NCBI RefSeq assembly: GCF_000688295.1
Contig: NZ_JHZF01000013.1
Coordinates: 1,302,001-1,366,000, forward strand
Length of the DNA: 64,000 bases
Source: Pseudooceanicola nanhaiensis DSM 18065
GTDB taxonomy: Bacteria > Pseudomonadota > Alphaproteobacteria > Rhodobacterales > Rhodobacteraceae
Reading direction: 5' to 3'
The position numbers and the translations under genes were made by a program. Below the pieces are notes generated by a model that made no database searches, was not told the origin of the DNA, and was given only the letters and a program-made list of their open reading frames with translations. Positions 54,625 to 63,064 of the stretch are shown piece by piece (position 1 is the first letter of the stretch; every line of letters starts with the position of its first letter).

Positions 54625-54641
54625 TCGCTGCCGCGCAGCGA
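54625..54641. promoter_or_regulatory. Inverted repeat upstream of mcl2 (CTGC-N3-GCAG)
   Basis: Perfect 7-bp arms TCGCTGC / GCAGCGA separated by CGC, 71-87 bp upstream of the mcl2 ATG. The core CTGC-N3-GCAG is the form I recall as the PhaR operator of R. sphaeroides; a chance match of that core is easy in DNA this GC-rich, the full 7-bp arms much less so. Confidence 0.45.
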
Positions 54642-54711
54642 AACTGGGCTTGAAATTTCCCTGCGATTGATGCGATGGACGCGCAACAATGTTTCAGAAG
54701 GGATTGCCCGC

Positions 54712-55563
54712 ATGGACGCCTCGACCCGCCCCTACCGCTCCGTCCTCTACATCCCCGGCTCGAAGGAGCGCGCGCTCGACAAGGCGCGGGGCCTCCCGGT
54801 GGACGCGATCATCTTCGATCTCGAGGACGCGGTGACGCCCGATGCGAAACCCGCCGCGCGCGAGACGCTGAAGGCGGCGCTGGACCAGGGCGGCTATGGC
54901 GAGAAGGCGCGGATCATCCGGATCAACGGGCTCGACACGGAATGGGGCGCGGAGGATGCGACGCTTCTGAAGGATGCCGACGCGGACGCGTTCCTCCTGC
55001 CCAAGGTCAATTCGGCCGCCGACGTGCAGGCGCTGGTCGACATCCTGGGCGACAAACCCGTCTGGTGCATGATCGAGACCCCGCGCGGCGTCTTCAACGC
55101 GCTCGAGATCGCCGCGCATCCCTCCGTCGCGGGCTTCGTCGCGGGGACCAACGACCTTGCCAAGGAACTGGGCTGCCGGTCGCGCGAAGACCGCCTGCCG
55201 ATGATGTTCGCGCTCCAGCAGATGCTGCTGGCGGCCCGGGCGCATGGCGTCGTCGTGGTGGACGGGGTCTACAACCAGTATCTCGACGAGGCGGGGCTGA
55301 AGGCCGAATGCGAACAGGGGCGCGACCTCGGCTTCGACGGCAAGACGCTGATCCACCCCGCGCAGGTCGACATCGCCAACGCGGCCTTTGCGCCCACGGA
55401 AGCAGAGATCGACCTCGCCCGCCGACAGATCGAGGCCCACGAGGAGATCGAGCGCACGGGGCAGGGTGTCGCCGTCGTCGACGGCAAGATCGTCGAGAAC
55501 CTGCATGTCGAGACCGCGAAGAAGACGCTCGCCAGGGCGGAGGCCATTGCACGCATGGCCTGA
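54712..55563 (+). CDS. mcl2: (3S)-malyl-CoA thioesterase / malyl-CoA lyase homologue
   Basis: 283 residues from the ATG at 54712 (MDASTRPYRSVLYIPGSKERAL). CitE/HpcH aldolase-lyase fold: KARGLPVDAIIFDLEDAV, metal/acid Glu in MIETPRG, and GTNDLAKELG. The compact length and place beside mch and sdh match Mcl2 of R. sphaeroides, a malyl-CoA thioesterase of the ethylmalonyl-CoA pathway, rather than the longer malyl-CoA lyase Mcl1 (about 318 residues). Releases malate and CoA for the TCA cycle. Confidence 0.9.
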   Translation: MDASTRPYRSVLYIPGSKERALDKARGLPVDAIIFDLEDAVTPDAKPAARETLKAALDQGGYGEKARIIRINGLDTEWGAEDATLLKDADADAFLLPKVNSAADVQALVDILGDKPVWCMIETPRGVFNALEIAAHPSVAGFVAGTNDLAKELGCRSREDRLPMMFALQQMLLAARAHGVVVVDGVYNQYLDEAGLKAECEQGRDLGFDGKTLIHPAQVDIANAAFAPTEAEIDLARRQIEAHEEIERTGQGVAVVDGKIVENLHVETAKKTLARAEAIARMA

Positions 55564-55607
55564 CCGTCGCAGGGTGACGGCAACCAAAGGCGAAAGGCAG
55601 CTCTTCC

Positions 55608-56153
55608 ATGACGCTACTCATTCTCGGTGTCCTGCTCTGGGCAGGGGCTCACATGTTCAAGCGGATCGCGCCGGATGCGCGCGCCCGGATGGGCGACCCG
55701 GGCAAGGGCGCGATCGCCGTCGTGCTGGTCGTCTCGATCCTGATGATGATCTTCGGCTACCGCATGGCCGAGGGCGCCTTCTTCTGGGGCCGCCACCCCG
55801 CCACGGTCGGCATCAACAACCTGCTGATGCTGGCGGCGCTCTACTTCGTCTCGCCGGGGCCGAAGAAGGGGGCGATCTTCTACCGGATGCGCCACCCGAT
55901 GCTGACGGGCTTCCTGCTCTGGACCATCGCGCACCTTCTGGTGAACGGCGACGTGCCGTCCTTCGTGCTCTTCGGCGGTCTCGGGATCTGGGCGATCGCG
56001 GAGATGATCGTCATCAACCGGACGGAACCCGGCTGGACGCCGCCCGCCAAGGGCTCCTTCGGCAAGGACGCGATGTTCGCCGCCATCGCCCTCCTCCTGC
56101 TTCTCGTGATCGGCTGGGTGCACACCTGGCTGGGCTATCCGGCCTTCGGCTGA
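55608..56153 (+). CDS. NnrU family membrane protein
   Basis: 181 residues with about five membrane segments. NnrU-like landmarks: FYRMRHPMLTGFLLWTIAHLL and FGGLGIWAIAEM. Homologues in R. sphaeroides were named for a role near denitrification genes; here the neighbours are carbon genes, and no denitrification gene is visible, so the role is open. Lies 44 bp after mcl2 on the same strand. Confidence 0.88.
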   Translation: MTLLILGVLLWAGAHMFKRIAPDARARMGDPGKGAIAVVLVVSILMMIFGYRMAEGAFFWGRHPATVGINNLLMLAALYFVSPGPKKGAIFYRMRHPMLTGFLLWTIAHLLVNGDVPSFVLFGGLGIWAIAEMIVINRTEPGWTPPAKGSFGKDAMFAAIALLLLLVIGWVHTWLGYPAFG

Positions 56154-56167
56154 CCAGGGACCAAGAC

Positions 56168-56371
56168 ATGAAACTCTACCGCTACCTCACCGAGGCCGAT
56201 ACCTCGGCCTTCTGCCACAAGGTGTCCAAGGCGCTCGACGCCGGATGGGAGCTCTACGGCCCGCCCGCCTATGCCTATGACGCGACGCGGGGCGAGATGC
56301 GCTGCGCCCAGGCTGTCGTGAAGGAGGTCGAGGGGACCTATTCGCCGGACCTCAAGCTGGGAGAGCAGTGA
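56168..56371 (+). CDS. DUF1737 small protein
   Basis: 67 residues: MKLYRYLTEADTSAFCHKVSKALDAGWELYG, typical of DUF1737. Function unknown. Its TGA overlaps the mch ATG by one base (TGATG), so the two are translationally coupled. 14 bp after the NnrU gene. Confidence 0.85.
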   Translation: MKLYRYLTEADTSAFCHKVSKALDAGWELYGPPAYAYDATRGEMRCAQAVVKEVEGTYSPDLKLGEQ

Positions 56372-57402
56372 TGGCCAAGACCAACCCGGGCCGCTTCTTC
56401 GAGGATTACCGGATCGGCGAGGTGATCCACCACGCGGTGCCGCGCACCGTGGGCGCGGGGGAGCGGGCGCTCTATCACGCGCTCTACCCGGCCCGGCACG
56501 CGCTCTATTCCTCGGACGAATTCGCGAAGGGATGCGGTCTGCCGGAAAGCCCGCTCGACGATCTGGCGGCCTTCCACGTGGTCTTCGGCAAGACTGTGCC
56601 GGACGTGTCGCTGAACGCGGTCGCGAACCTCGGCTATGCCGAGGGGCGCTGGCTGCGGCCCGTCTACGCGGGCGACACGCTGCATTCCGCGTCCGAGGTG
56701 ATCGGTCTGAAGCAGAATTCCAACGGCAAGACCGGGGTGGTCTATGTCCGCACGACCGGGACGAACCAGCGCGGCGAACCCGTGATGGACTACGTCCGCT
56801 GGGTGATGGTGCGGAAGAACGACCTCGAGGCGCCGGCGCCCGAGGTGGTGGTGCCCGAGCTGAACGCGGTGATCCCGGCGGAGGACCTGGTGATCCCCGA
56901 AGGGCTCGACTTCTCGCGCTACGACTTCCAGCTGGCGGGCGAGCCCCATCGGTGGGGGGATTACGAGATCGGCGAGGTGATCGACCACGTCGACGGCGTC
57001 ACCATCGAGGAGGCCGAGCACATGATCGCCACGCGTCTGTGGCAGAACACGGCCAAGGTGCATTTCGACGCGACCTTCCGGCCCGACGGCCAGCGGCTGA
57101 TCTATGGCGGTCACGTGATCTCGATGGCCCGCGCGCTGTCGTTCAACGGGCTGGCCAATGCGCAGATGATCGTCGGGCTGAACGGCGGGGCGCATGCGAA
57201 CCCGTGCTTCTCGGGGCTGACCGTGAAGGCCTGGTCCGAGGTGCTGGACAAGGCCGAGACGGAGGTCCCGGGCGTGGGCCTGGTGCGGCTGCGGCTGGTG
57301 GCGACCTCGGACGGGTCGGTGGGCGCGGTGAAGGGCGAGGACGGGAAATACCTCTCCGGCGTGCTGCTCGACCTGGATTACTGGGCGGTGATGCCGGTCT
57401 GA
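56371..57402 (+). CDS. mch: Mesaconyl-CoA hydratase
   Basis: 343 residues, two tandem hot-dog (MaoC-like) domains. N-terminal GRFFEDYRIGEVIHHAVPRTVGAGE and second-domain YEIGEVIDHVDGVTIEEAEH; FGKTVPDVSLNAVANLGYAEGRW carries the usual catalytic Asp/His region in modified form. It hydrates mesaconyl-CoA to beta-methylmalyl-CoA in the ethylmalonyl-CoA pathway, the step before malyl-CoA lyase. An ATG start follows GGGAG; an in-frame GTG one codon earlier is possible. Confidence 0.93.
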   Translation: MAKTNPGRFFEDYRIGEVIHHAVPRTVGAGERALYHALYPARHALYSSDEFAKGCGLPESPLDDLAAFHVVFGKTVPDVSLNAVANLGYAEGRWLRPVYAGDTLHSASEVIGLKQNSNGKTGVVYVRTTGTNQRGEPVMDYVRWVMVRKNDLEAPAPEVVVPELNAVIPAEDLVIPEGLDFSRYDFQLAGEPHRWGDYEIGEVIDHVDGVTIEEAEHMIATRLWQNTAKVHFDATFRPDGQRLIYGGHVISMARALSFNGLANAQMIVGLNGGAHANPCFSGLTVKAWSEVLDKAETEVPGVGLVRLRLVATSDGSVGAVKGEDGKYLSGVLLDLDYWAVMPV

Positions 57403-57404
57403 GA

Positions 57405-57434
57405 TTGATCCGGCCGCGGGCGCGGCCGGATCAA
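57405..57434 (+). terminator. Perfect 13-bp hairpin directly after mch
   Basis: Arms TTGATCCGGCCGC / GCGGCCGGATCAA with loop GGGC, starting 2 nt after the mch stop. No T tract follows, but GGGGATATTTAG occurs about 15 bp downstream. Likely ends or stabilises the mcl2-NnrU-DUF1737-mch transcript. Confidence 0.65.
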
Positions 57435-57515
57435 GCCTCCGGCGGGGATATTTAGGGCAAGAGGAAGCCGGGGCGTGTCATCGGCCCCCCGGCCGGGCCC
57501 GGAAATCCGACCCGC

Positions 57516-57547
57516 TTGTGATCACGTGTTTTCGTCATGTGATCACA
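57516..57547 (+). promoter_or_regulatory. Paired-palindrome operator upstream of sdhC
   Basis: TTGTGATCAC, two bases, GTTTTC, four bases, TGTGATCACA; ends 116 bp upstream of the sdhC ATG. 26 of 32 positions are identical with the sucC element when both are read toward their genes, with the same 21-bp palindrome spacing and similar distance to the start codon. Confidence 0.82.
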
Positions 57548-57596
57548 GAAGCCGCGGCATCGGCGCGCGGATGGTGAAAAACCTCCGCCCGATAGG

Positions 57597-57612
57597 TGTC
57601 ATGGTGATGACA
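57597..57612. promoter_or_regulatory. Second inverted repeat in the sdhC promoter region
   Basis: Perfect TGTCAT / ATGACA with a 4-bp centre, 51-67 bp upstream of sdhC. The right arm could also serve as a -35 (ATGACA) with ATCAAG 17 bp on as a weak -10, so repeat and promoter may overlap. Confidence 0.45.
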
Positions 57613-57663
57613 AGGCTCCAAAAATGAGTATCAAGGCCCCAGAGATACCGGAAAGGAAAGCTC

Positions 57664-58053
57664 ATGGCTGATGACAAAAGGGTCGAGCGCCCGCTTTCTC
57701 CCTTCATGATCGGGCCCTATTACCGGCCGCAGCTGACCTCCATCACCTCGATCCTGACGCGCATCACGGGCAATGCCCTGGTCGTCGCCGTCGTGATGAT
57801 CGTCTGGTGGCTGCTGGCGGCGGCGGCGGGGCCGGAGTACTTCGACACCGCGGATGCCTTCGTGACCTCGTGGTTCGGCGACATCATCCTGACCCTGTCC
57901 TGCTGGGCCCTCTGGTATCACTACCTCGCCGGGCTGCGGCACCTGATCTGGGACTCGGGCCGCGGGCTCGACCTGCCGGTGGCCGAGATGCTCGGCTGGA
58001 TCTGCATCGGGGGCTCCGTCGTGCTGACCCTCATCACCATTCTCGTCGTGTGA
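57664..58053 (+). CDS. sdhC: Succinate dehydrogenase cytochrome b556 subunit
   Basis: 129 residues, three membrane helices. SdhC hallmark RPLSPFM-type opening (VERPLSPFMIGPYYRPQLTSITSILTRITG) and the heme-ligand His region HYLAGLRHLIWD. Anchors the complex and helps form the quinone site. First gene of the sdh operon; GGAAAGGAAAG lies just ahead of the ATG. Confidence 0.95.
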   Translation: MADDKRVERPLSPFMIGPYYRPQLTSITSILTRITGNALVVAVVMIVWWLLAAAAGPEYFDTADAFVTSWFGDIILTLSCWALWYHYLAGLRHLIWDSGRGLDLPVAEMLGWICIGGSVVLTLITILVV

Positions 58054-58063
58054 GGAGGACGCC

Positions 58064-58435
58064 ATGCGCTATCTGACCGACCGCAAGCGGGCCGAGGGCC
58101 GGGGCGCCTCCGGCACCGGGACCGAACATCACTGGTACATGACCGTCAGCGCCGTCGGCCTGGCGCTGATCGTGCCGATCCTGATCTACGTCATCGGCTC
58201 GACGCTGGGCAGCGACCGGGCGACGGTGCTGGACGTCTTCGCCCATCCCGTCATCGCGATCCTCACGGGCCTCGGGCTCTTCGTCGGGCTGCAGCACTTC
58301 CAGAAGGGCGCGCAGACCGCGATCGAGGATTATTTCCGGAAATCCACCAAGAAGGTGCTGATCATCTCGGTGACCGTGCTGAGCTACGGGCTCACCGCAT
58401 TCGGGCTCTTCGCCCTCGCCAAGATCGCGCTCTGA
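58064..58435 (+). CDS. sdhD: Succinate dehydrogenase hydrophobic anchor subunit
   Basis: 123 residues, three membrane helices. [15 protein letters not shown] and the [19 protein letters not shown] segment (second heme-ligand His and quinone-site residues). 10 bp after sdhC and 10 bp before sdhA. Confidence 0.93.
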   Translation: MRYLTDRKRAEGRGASGTGTEHHWYMTVSAVGLALIVPILIYVIGSTLGSDRATVLDVFAHPVIAILTGLGLFVGLQHFQKGAQTAIEDYFRKSTKKVLIISVTVLSYGLTAFGLFALAKIAL

Positions 58436-58445
58436 GGGAAAGACA

Positions 58446-60251
58446 ATGGCCGCATACGAATACGAGACGCATGATTATGACGTCGTGGTGGTGGGCGCCG
58501 GCGGTGCCGGGCTGCGCGCGACGCTGGGCATGGCGGAGCAGGGGCTGCGCACGGCCTGCGTGACGAAGGTCTTCCCGACCCGCTCGCACACCGTGGCGGC
58601 GCAGGGCGGCATCGCCGCCTCGCTGTCGAACATGGGTCCCGACCACTGGCAGTGGCACATGTACGACACCGTGAAGGGTTCGGACTGGCTGGGCGACACC
58701 GACGCGATGGAATACCTCGCCCGGGAAGCGCCCAAGGCGGTCTACGAGCTCGAGCATTACGGCGTGCCGTTCTCGCGGACGGAAGAGGGCAAGATCTACC
58801 AGCGGCCCTTCGGCGGCCATACCACCGAATTCGGCGAAGGCCCCGCGGTGCAGCGCACCTGCGCCGCCGCCGACCGGACCGGCCACGCGATCCTGCACAC
58901 GCTCTACGGCCAGTCGCTGAAGCAGAAGGCCGAGTTCTACGTCGAATATTTCGCCATCGACCTGATCATGTCCGAGGACGGCGTCTGCCAGGGCGTGGTC
59001 TGCTGGAAACTCGACGACGGCACCTTCCACGTCTTCAACGCGAAGATGGTCGTGCTGGCCACCGGCGGCTACGGCCGGGCGTATTTCTCGGCCACCTCGG
59101 CGCATACCTGCACCGGCGACGGCGGCGGGATGGTGGCGCGCGCGGGCCTCGCGCTGCAGGACATGGAATTCGTGCAGTTCCACCCGACCGGCATCTACGG
59201 CTCGGGCTGCCTGATCACGGAAGGCGCGCGCGGCGAGGGCGGCTACCTGACGAACTCCGAGGGCGAGCGGTTCATGGAGCGCTATGCGCCCCAGTACAAG
59301 GACCTCGCGCCGCGTGACTATGTCTCGCGCTCGATGACCATGGAGATCCGCGAAGGCCGCGGCGTGGGTGAGCGGAAGGACCACATCTTCCTCAACCTCA
59401 ACCACCTGCCCGCCGAGGCGCTGCACGAGCGGCTGCCGGGGATCTCCGAATCCGCGAAGATCTTCGCCGGTGTCGACGTCACGAAGGAGCCGATCCCGGT
59501 CCTGCCGACCGTGCACTACAACATGGGCGGCATCCCGACGAACTACTGGGGCGAGGTGATCAACCCGACCGCCGAGAACCCGAACGCCATCGTGCCGGGC
59601 CTGATGGCCGTGGGCGAGGCGGGCTGCGCGAGCGTTCACGGGGCGAACCGCCTCGGGTCGAACTCGCTGATCGACCTCGTGGTCTTCGGCCGCGCCGCCG
59701 CGATCCGCGCGGGCAAGGTCGTGGACCCCGAGACCAAGAACCCCGAGCTCAACCAGGCCTCGGTGGACAAGGCCTTCGACCGGTTCGACGGGCTGCGCAA
59801 CGCGAACGGAGGCACGCCGACCGCGGATCTGCGGCTCGAGATGCAGCACACGATGCAGTCGGACGCGGCCGTCTTCCGGGAAGCCAAGACGCTGGAAGAG
59901 GGTGTCGAGAAGATGACCGCCATCGCGGCCAAGCTGGGCGATCTGAAGGTCACCGACCGCAGCCTCGTCTGGAACTCGGACCTGATGGAGACGCTCGAGC
60001 TCACCAACCTGATGCCGAACGCGCTGGCCACGATCTACGGCGCAGAGGCCCGGAAGGAGAGCCGCGGGGCGCATGCCCACGAGGACTTCCCCGACCGCGA
60101 CGACGAGAACTGGCGCGTCCACACGATCAGCCGCGTCGAGGGCAACAGCGTGGAGCTCAGCTACCGCGACGTGATCACCGATCCGCTGACCACCGAGAGC
60201 GAGGGCGGCATCGCCCTGAAGCGGATCGCGCCGAAGGCGCGGACCTTCTGA
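58446..60251 (+). CDS. sdhA: Succinate dehydrogenase flavoprotein subunit
   Basis: 601 residues. FAD motif [13 protein letters not shown], covalent-FAD histidine in [10 protein letters not shown] (residue 48), substrate-binding [23 protein letters not shown] and [17 protein letters not shown]. Oxidises succinate to fumarate. In most relatives sdhB follows closely; here a glycosyltransferase gene begins 7 bp after the stop. Confidence 0.97.
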   Translation: MAAYEYETHDYDVVVVGAGGAGLRATLGMAEQGLRTACVTKVFPTRSHTVAAQGGIAASLSNMGPDHWQWHMYDTVKGSDWLGDTDAMEYLAREAPKAVYELEHYGVPFSRTEEGKIYQRPFGGHTTEFGEGPAVQRTCAAADRTGHAILHTLYGQSLKQKAEFYVEYFAIDLIMSEDGVCQGVVCWKLDDGTFHVFNAKMVVLATGGYGRAYFSATSAHTCTGDGGGMVARAGLALQDMEFVQFHPTGIYGSGCLITEGARGEGGYLTNSEGERFMERYAPQYKDLAPRDYVSRSMTMEIREGRGVGERKDHIFLNLNHLPAEALHERLPGISESAKIFAGVDVTKEPIPVLPTVHYNMGGIPTNYWGEVINPTAENPNAIVPGLMAVGEAGCASVHGANRLGSNSLIDLVVFGRAAAIRAGKVVDPETKNPELNQASVDKAFDRFDGLRNANGGTPTADLRLEMQHTMQSDAAVFREAKTLEEGVEKMTAIAAKLGDLKVTDRSLVWNSDLMETLELTNLMPNALATIYGAEARKESRGAHAHEDFPDRDDENWRVHTISRVEGNSVELSYRDVITDPLTTESEGGIALKRIAPKARTF

Positions 60252-60258
60252 GGATGAG

Positions 60259-61419
60259 ATGAGTGCGATTCCGCAGCCCACTGCATTTCGGCACAGTCCC
60301 GTTTCGATGGCTCCGGTGAGCTCCGCAGCGGAACGGGCAGATGAGCAGGGGCAGCGGAACGCGCCGCGCTTCCGGCTGAGGGTTTATCCAACCGTCAGCC
60401 GGAACCCTTATCTCGGCTTGCTCTACGGCGCCTTCGAAGGTGCCGAGGTCGAGATGCTGGAACGCGTGCGGCTGATGCGCCGCTTCGGCTTCATGGGCCG
60501 CGCCGACGTGCTGCACTTCCACTGGGAAGACGGAAGCTTCTGGGGCGTCAAATCGCCCTGGACCGTGCGGCACCGGCTGAAGATCGTCCTGCGGATGCTG
60601 AACCGGCATCGGGCGTTTGGGGGCAAGATCGTCTGGACGGTCCACAACGAAGCTCCGCACCGCCCAGGCGAGGACCACGAGGGGTTTCGTGCGCTGCGCG
60701 CCTGGCTTGTCGCGCATGCCGACATGGTGCATGTCCATTCCGAAGCAGCGGCGCGCATGCTGATCGAGACATGGAAGGCCGATGCGGCCAAAATCGAAGT
60801 CATCGCGCACCCGAGCTATCTGGGTGTCTACCCGCAGACTCCAGGCTCTCCGCCCGCGAAGGTGGCGGGCAAGGCGGCATTTCTCTTCTTCGGCGTTTAC
60901 AGCGCCTACAAGGGCGGCGACGCGCTCCGCCGCGTCTTTGCGGCTCCGGGCGCGGAGGGCTTTGTCCAAAGCCTGACCGTCGCCGGGGCGACGCCTGACG
61001 ACGAGGCGGTCCGCCTTCGGGACGCCTTCGCTGGGGCGATGATGCCCGTGCACCTCAGGCTCGATCGTGTGCCCGACGAGGATGTGCCGGGGCTTTTCCG
61101 GGGGGCCCATGCCTGCGTGCTGCCCTACCGGCGGACAATGACGTCGGGTGTTGCGAACCTGGCTTTGACCTACGGTGTGCCGGTGGTGGCGCCCGATATG
61201 GGGGGCATCGCCGAGGGGCTGCCGGAGAGCGCGCGCGCGCTGCTCTACAATCCGGACGATCCGAATGGCCTCGCCCGGGCCGCCGAACGCGCGGCCGCGC
61301 TCGATCAGACCGACTGGAGCCGCATTTCGGCCGAGTGTCGTGCGCTGGCCGCTGACCGCGCTCCGTTCAGGCAATCGCAGAGGCTGCTTGCAGCAATGAT
61401 GCGCCGGGGGATAGTGTGA
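60259..61419 (+). CDS. Glycosyltransferase (GT-B fold) inserted between sdhA and sdhB
   Basis: 386 residues. GT-B two-domain pattern: N-terminal [14 protein letters not shown] and [18 protein letters not shown]-terminal nucleotide-sugar domain with [14 protein letters not shown] and a final [33 protein letters not shown] region, as in GT4-like enzymes. Acceptor and sugar unknown; an envelope or exopolysaccharide role is likely. Codon use is looser than in sdhA and sdhB (TTT, TTG, GCA and CCA codons), suggesting recent arrival. First ~35 residues look unstructured, so a start further in is possible. Confidence 0.88.
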   Translation: MSAIPQPTAFRHSPVSMAPVSSAAERADEQGQRNAPRFRLRVYPTVSRNPYLGLLYGAFEGAEVEMLERVRLMRRFGFMGRADVLHFHWEDGSFWGVKSPWTVRHRLKIVLRMLNRHRAFGGKIVWTVHNEAPHRPGEDHEGFRALRAWLVAHADMVHVHSEAAARMLIETWKADAAKIEVIAHPSYLGVYPQTPGSPPAKVAGKAAFLFFGVYSAYKGGDALRRVFAAPGAEGFVQSLTVAGATPDDEAVRLRDAFAGAMMPVHLRLDRVPDEDVPGLFRGAHACVLPYRRTMTSGVANLALTYGVPVVAPDMGGIAEGLPESARALLYNPDDPNGLARAAERAAALDQTDWSRISAECRALAADRAPFRQSQRLLAAMMRRGIV

Positions 61420-61452
61420 TGGTACGTCCCCGCAACAGGATTTCCTGCCGCC

Positions 61453-61469
61453 CCGCGCGCTTCGCGCGG
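61453..61469 (+). terminator. GC hairpin between the glycosyltransferase gene and sdhB
   Basis: 7-bp stem CCGCGCG / CGCGCGG with loop CTT, 33 bp after the glycosyltransferase stop. No T tract; could attenuate read-through into sdhB. Confidence 0.4.
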
Positions 61470-61531
61470 CCGCCGGCCAGCCAAAGAGGTGTCGGTGCGG
61501 CCACGCTCCGCCCCTGCCAAAGGAGACAGAC

Positions 61532-62311
61532 ATGGTTCAACTGACGCTACCCAAGAACTCCAAGATCCGCACCGGCAAGACCTGGCCGAAGCCCGAGGGC
61601 GCGACCAATGTGCGGGCGTTCCACATCTATCGCTGGAACCCGGACGACGGCGAGAACCCCCGTGTCGACACCTATCACCTCGACATGGACAAGTGCGGGC
61701 CGATGGTCCTGGACGCGCTGATCAAGATCAAGAACGAGGTCGATCCGACGCTCACCTTCCGGCGCTCCTGCCGCGAGGGGATCTGCGGCTCCTGCGCGAT
61801 GAACATCGACGGGATCAACACGCTGGCCTGCATCTACGGGCTGGACGAGATCAAGGGCGACGTGAAGATCTACCCGCTCCCGCACATGTCGGTGGTGAAG
61901 GACCTGATCCCCGACCTCACGCATTTCTACGCCCAGCACGCCTCGATCATGCCCTGGCTCGAGACCAAGACGAACCGTCCCGCGAAGGAATGGCGGCAGT
62001 CGATCGAGGACCGCAAGAAGCTCGACGGGCTCTATGAATGCGTGATGTGCGCGTCGTGCTCGACGGCCTGCCCGTCGTACTGGTGGAACTCCGACCGCTA
62101 CCTCGGGCCGGCGGCGCTGCTGCATGCCTATCGCTGGATCGTTGATTCCCGCGACGAGGCGACGGGCGAGCGTCTGGACGACCTCGAGGATCCGTTCAAG
62201 CTCTACCGCTGCCACACGATCATGAACTGCGCGAAGACCTGCCCCAAGGGTCTGAACCCGGCCAAGGCCATCGCGGAGATCAAGAAGATGATGGTCGAAC
62301 GGACGGTCTGA
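61532..62311 (+). CDS. sdhB: Succinate dehydrogenase iron-sulfur subunit
   Basis: 259 residues. Three Fe-S clusters: [2Fe-2S] in [16 protein letters not shown] plus a later LAC, [4Fe-4S] in [13 protein letters not shown], and [3Fe-4S]/cluster cysteines in [17 protein letters not shown]. Carries electrons from SdhA to the quinone site. It is 112 bp after the glycosyltransferase gene with its own AAAGGAG site; a terminator follows. Confidence 0.97.
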   Translation: MVQLTLPKNSKIRTGKTWPKPEGATNVRAFHIYRWNPDDGENPRVDTYHLDMDKCGPMVLDALIKIKNEVDPTLTFRRSCREGICGSCAMNIDGINTLACIYGLDEIKGDVKIYPLPHMSVVKDLIPDLTHFYAQHASIMPWLETKTNRPAKEWRQSIEDRKKLDGLYECVMCASCSTACPSYWWNSDRYLGPAALLHAYRWIVDSRDEATGERLDDLEDPFKLYRCHTIMNCAKTCPKGLNPAKAIAEIKKMMVERTV

Positions 62312-62352
62312 TCGGGCGCCATGAAACCTTCGCCCGGCTTGAGCCCGGCTGG

Positions 62353-62376
62353 AACGCCCGCCACATGCGGGCGTTT
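62353..62376 (+). terminator. Intrinsic terminator of the sdh operon
   Basis: 9-bp stem AACGCCCGC / GCGGGCGTT with loop CACAT, then TCGCGTTT; 41 bp after the sdhB stop. Confidence 0.82.
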
Positions 62377-62703
62377 CGCGTTTCCGGAACCGACCGTTTC
62401 GCCCATGCCCCGATCCGGCCTTGCCGGATCGGATCGCGCCGGCCCCCCGGGCCGGGCACGATTGGGAGGTGTCTACCCACGCTCGCGCGATCGGGGCTTT
62501 TGCAAGATGACATCGCCACGTCCGACACCGCCCTCGGGGTCGGACGCGATCCGGTGGTGCATGCGACAGCCGACGCGCCCGTGACGCTGCGTCCCTTGCG
62601 CTCACTTCATGCCGCACTTGCAGCATCGGGGGGTGCGCCCGCCAGCCCCAAGGTCCATATCACCCCCGAGGGAGGAGCCGGATGATAGGACGAGGCACCC
62701 GAG
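62377..62703. other. Structured intergenic region after sdhB
   Basis: No convincing gene. It contains two more perfect hairpins: CGATCCGGC / GCCGGATCG with loop CTT (62411-62431) and CCGGCCC / GGGCCGG with loop CCC (62439-62455). The remainder (62460-62700) shows nothing I can name; it presumably holds the promoter of the small genes that follow. Confidence 0.5.
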
Positions 62704-62859
62704 ATGACACAGCAATCCCAGACCAAGGCCGCCGCGGCGCTGAAGGCGCTCGAAGAGGCATGGGCCTATTACACCCCGCTCCCGTCGCTGGTTTCGACGA
62801 CGCAACAGCCCGCGGCCCCGGTCTACGCGCCCTACACCCAGGACGAGCGCGCGGCCTGA
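62704..62859 (+). CDS. 51-residue hypothetical protein
   Basis: Short open frame MTQQSQTKAAAALKALEEAW followed by a proline/tyrosine-rich tail (YYTPLPSLV, VYAPYTQDERAA). A GAGG site lies just ahead. One helix plus a disordered tail by eye. Codon use is like the neighbours. Not recognised; could be a chance frame, but it is followed closely by another small gene on the same strand. Confidence 0.55.
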   Translation: MTQQSQTKAAAALKALEEAWAYYTPLPSLVSTTQQPAAPVYAPYTQDERAA

Positions 62860-62872
62860 CGGCGGTGACCCG

Positions 62873-63064
62873 ATGATCTACATCATCGGCTTCGTCCTCG
62901 CGATCGTGCTGGTGGCGATCTATGCCCGGCCGGACATGCGGGCCTGCCGCTGGCGGGCCGACAGGTCGCGCGACGCGGAGGGGCAGAGCTACTGGCGCTG
63001 CGCCGCCTGCGGGGCGGAGCGCTTCACCGAAGGCGACCCGCCGGACCTCTGCCTGAAGCCCTAG
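62873..63064 (+). CDS. Small membrane protein with a CxxC motif
   Basis: 63 residues. One N-terminal membrane helix (MIYIIGFVLAIVLVAIYA), then a soluble tail with WRCAACGAERF and two further cysteines (ACRW, LCLKP), which may bind a metal. Function unknown. Its TAG stop overlaps the pth TAG stop on the other strand, the two sharing the palindrome CTAG at 63061-63064. Confidence 0.75.
   Translation: MIYIIGFVLAIVLVAIYARPDMRACRWRADRSRDAEGQSYWRCAACGAERFTEGDPPDLCLKP

Noticed and set aside
55608-56153. NnrU as evidence for a denitrification cluster
   Set aside because: No nir, nor, nos or Nnr-type regulator lies nearby; the neighbours are ethylmalonyl-CoA pathway and TCA genes.
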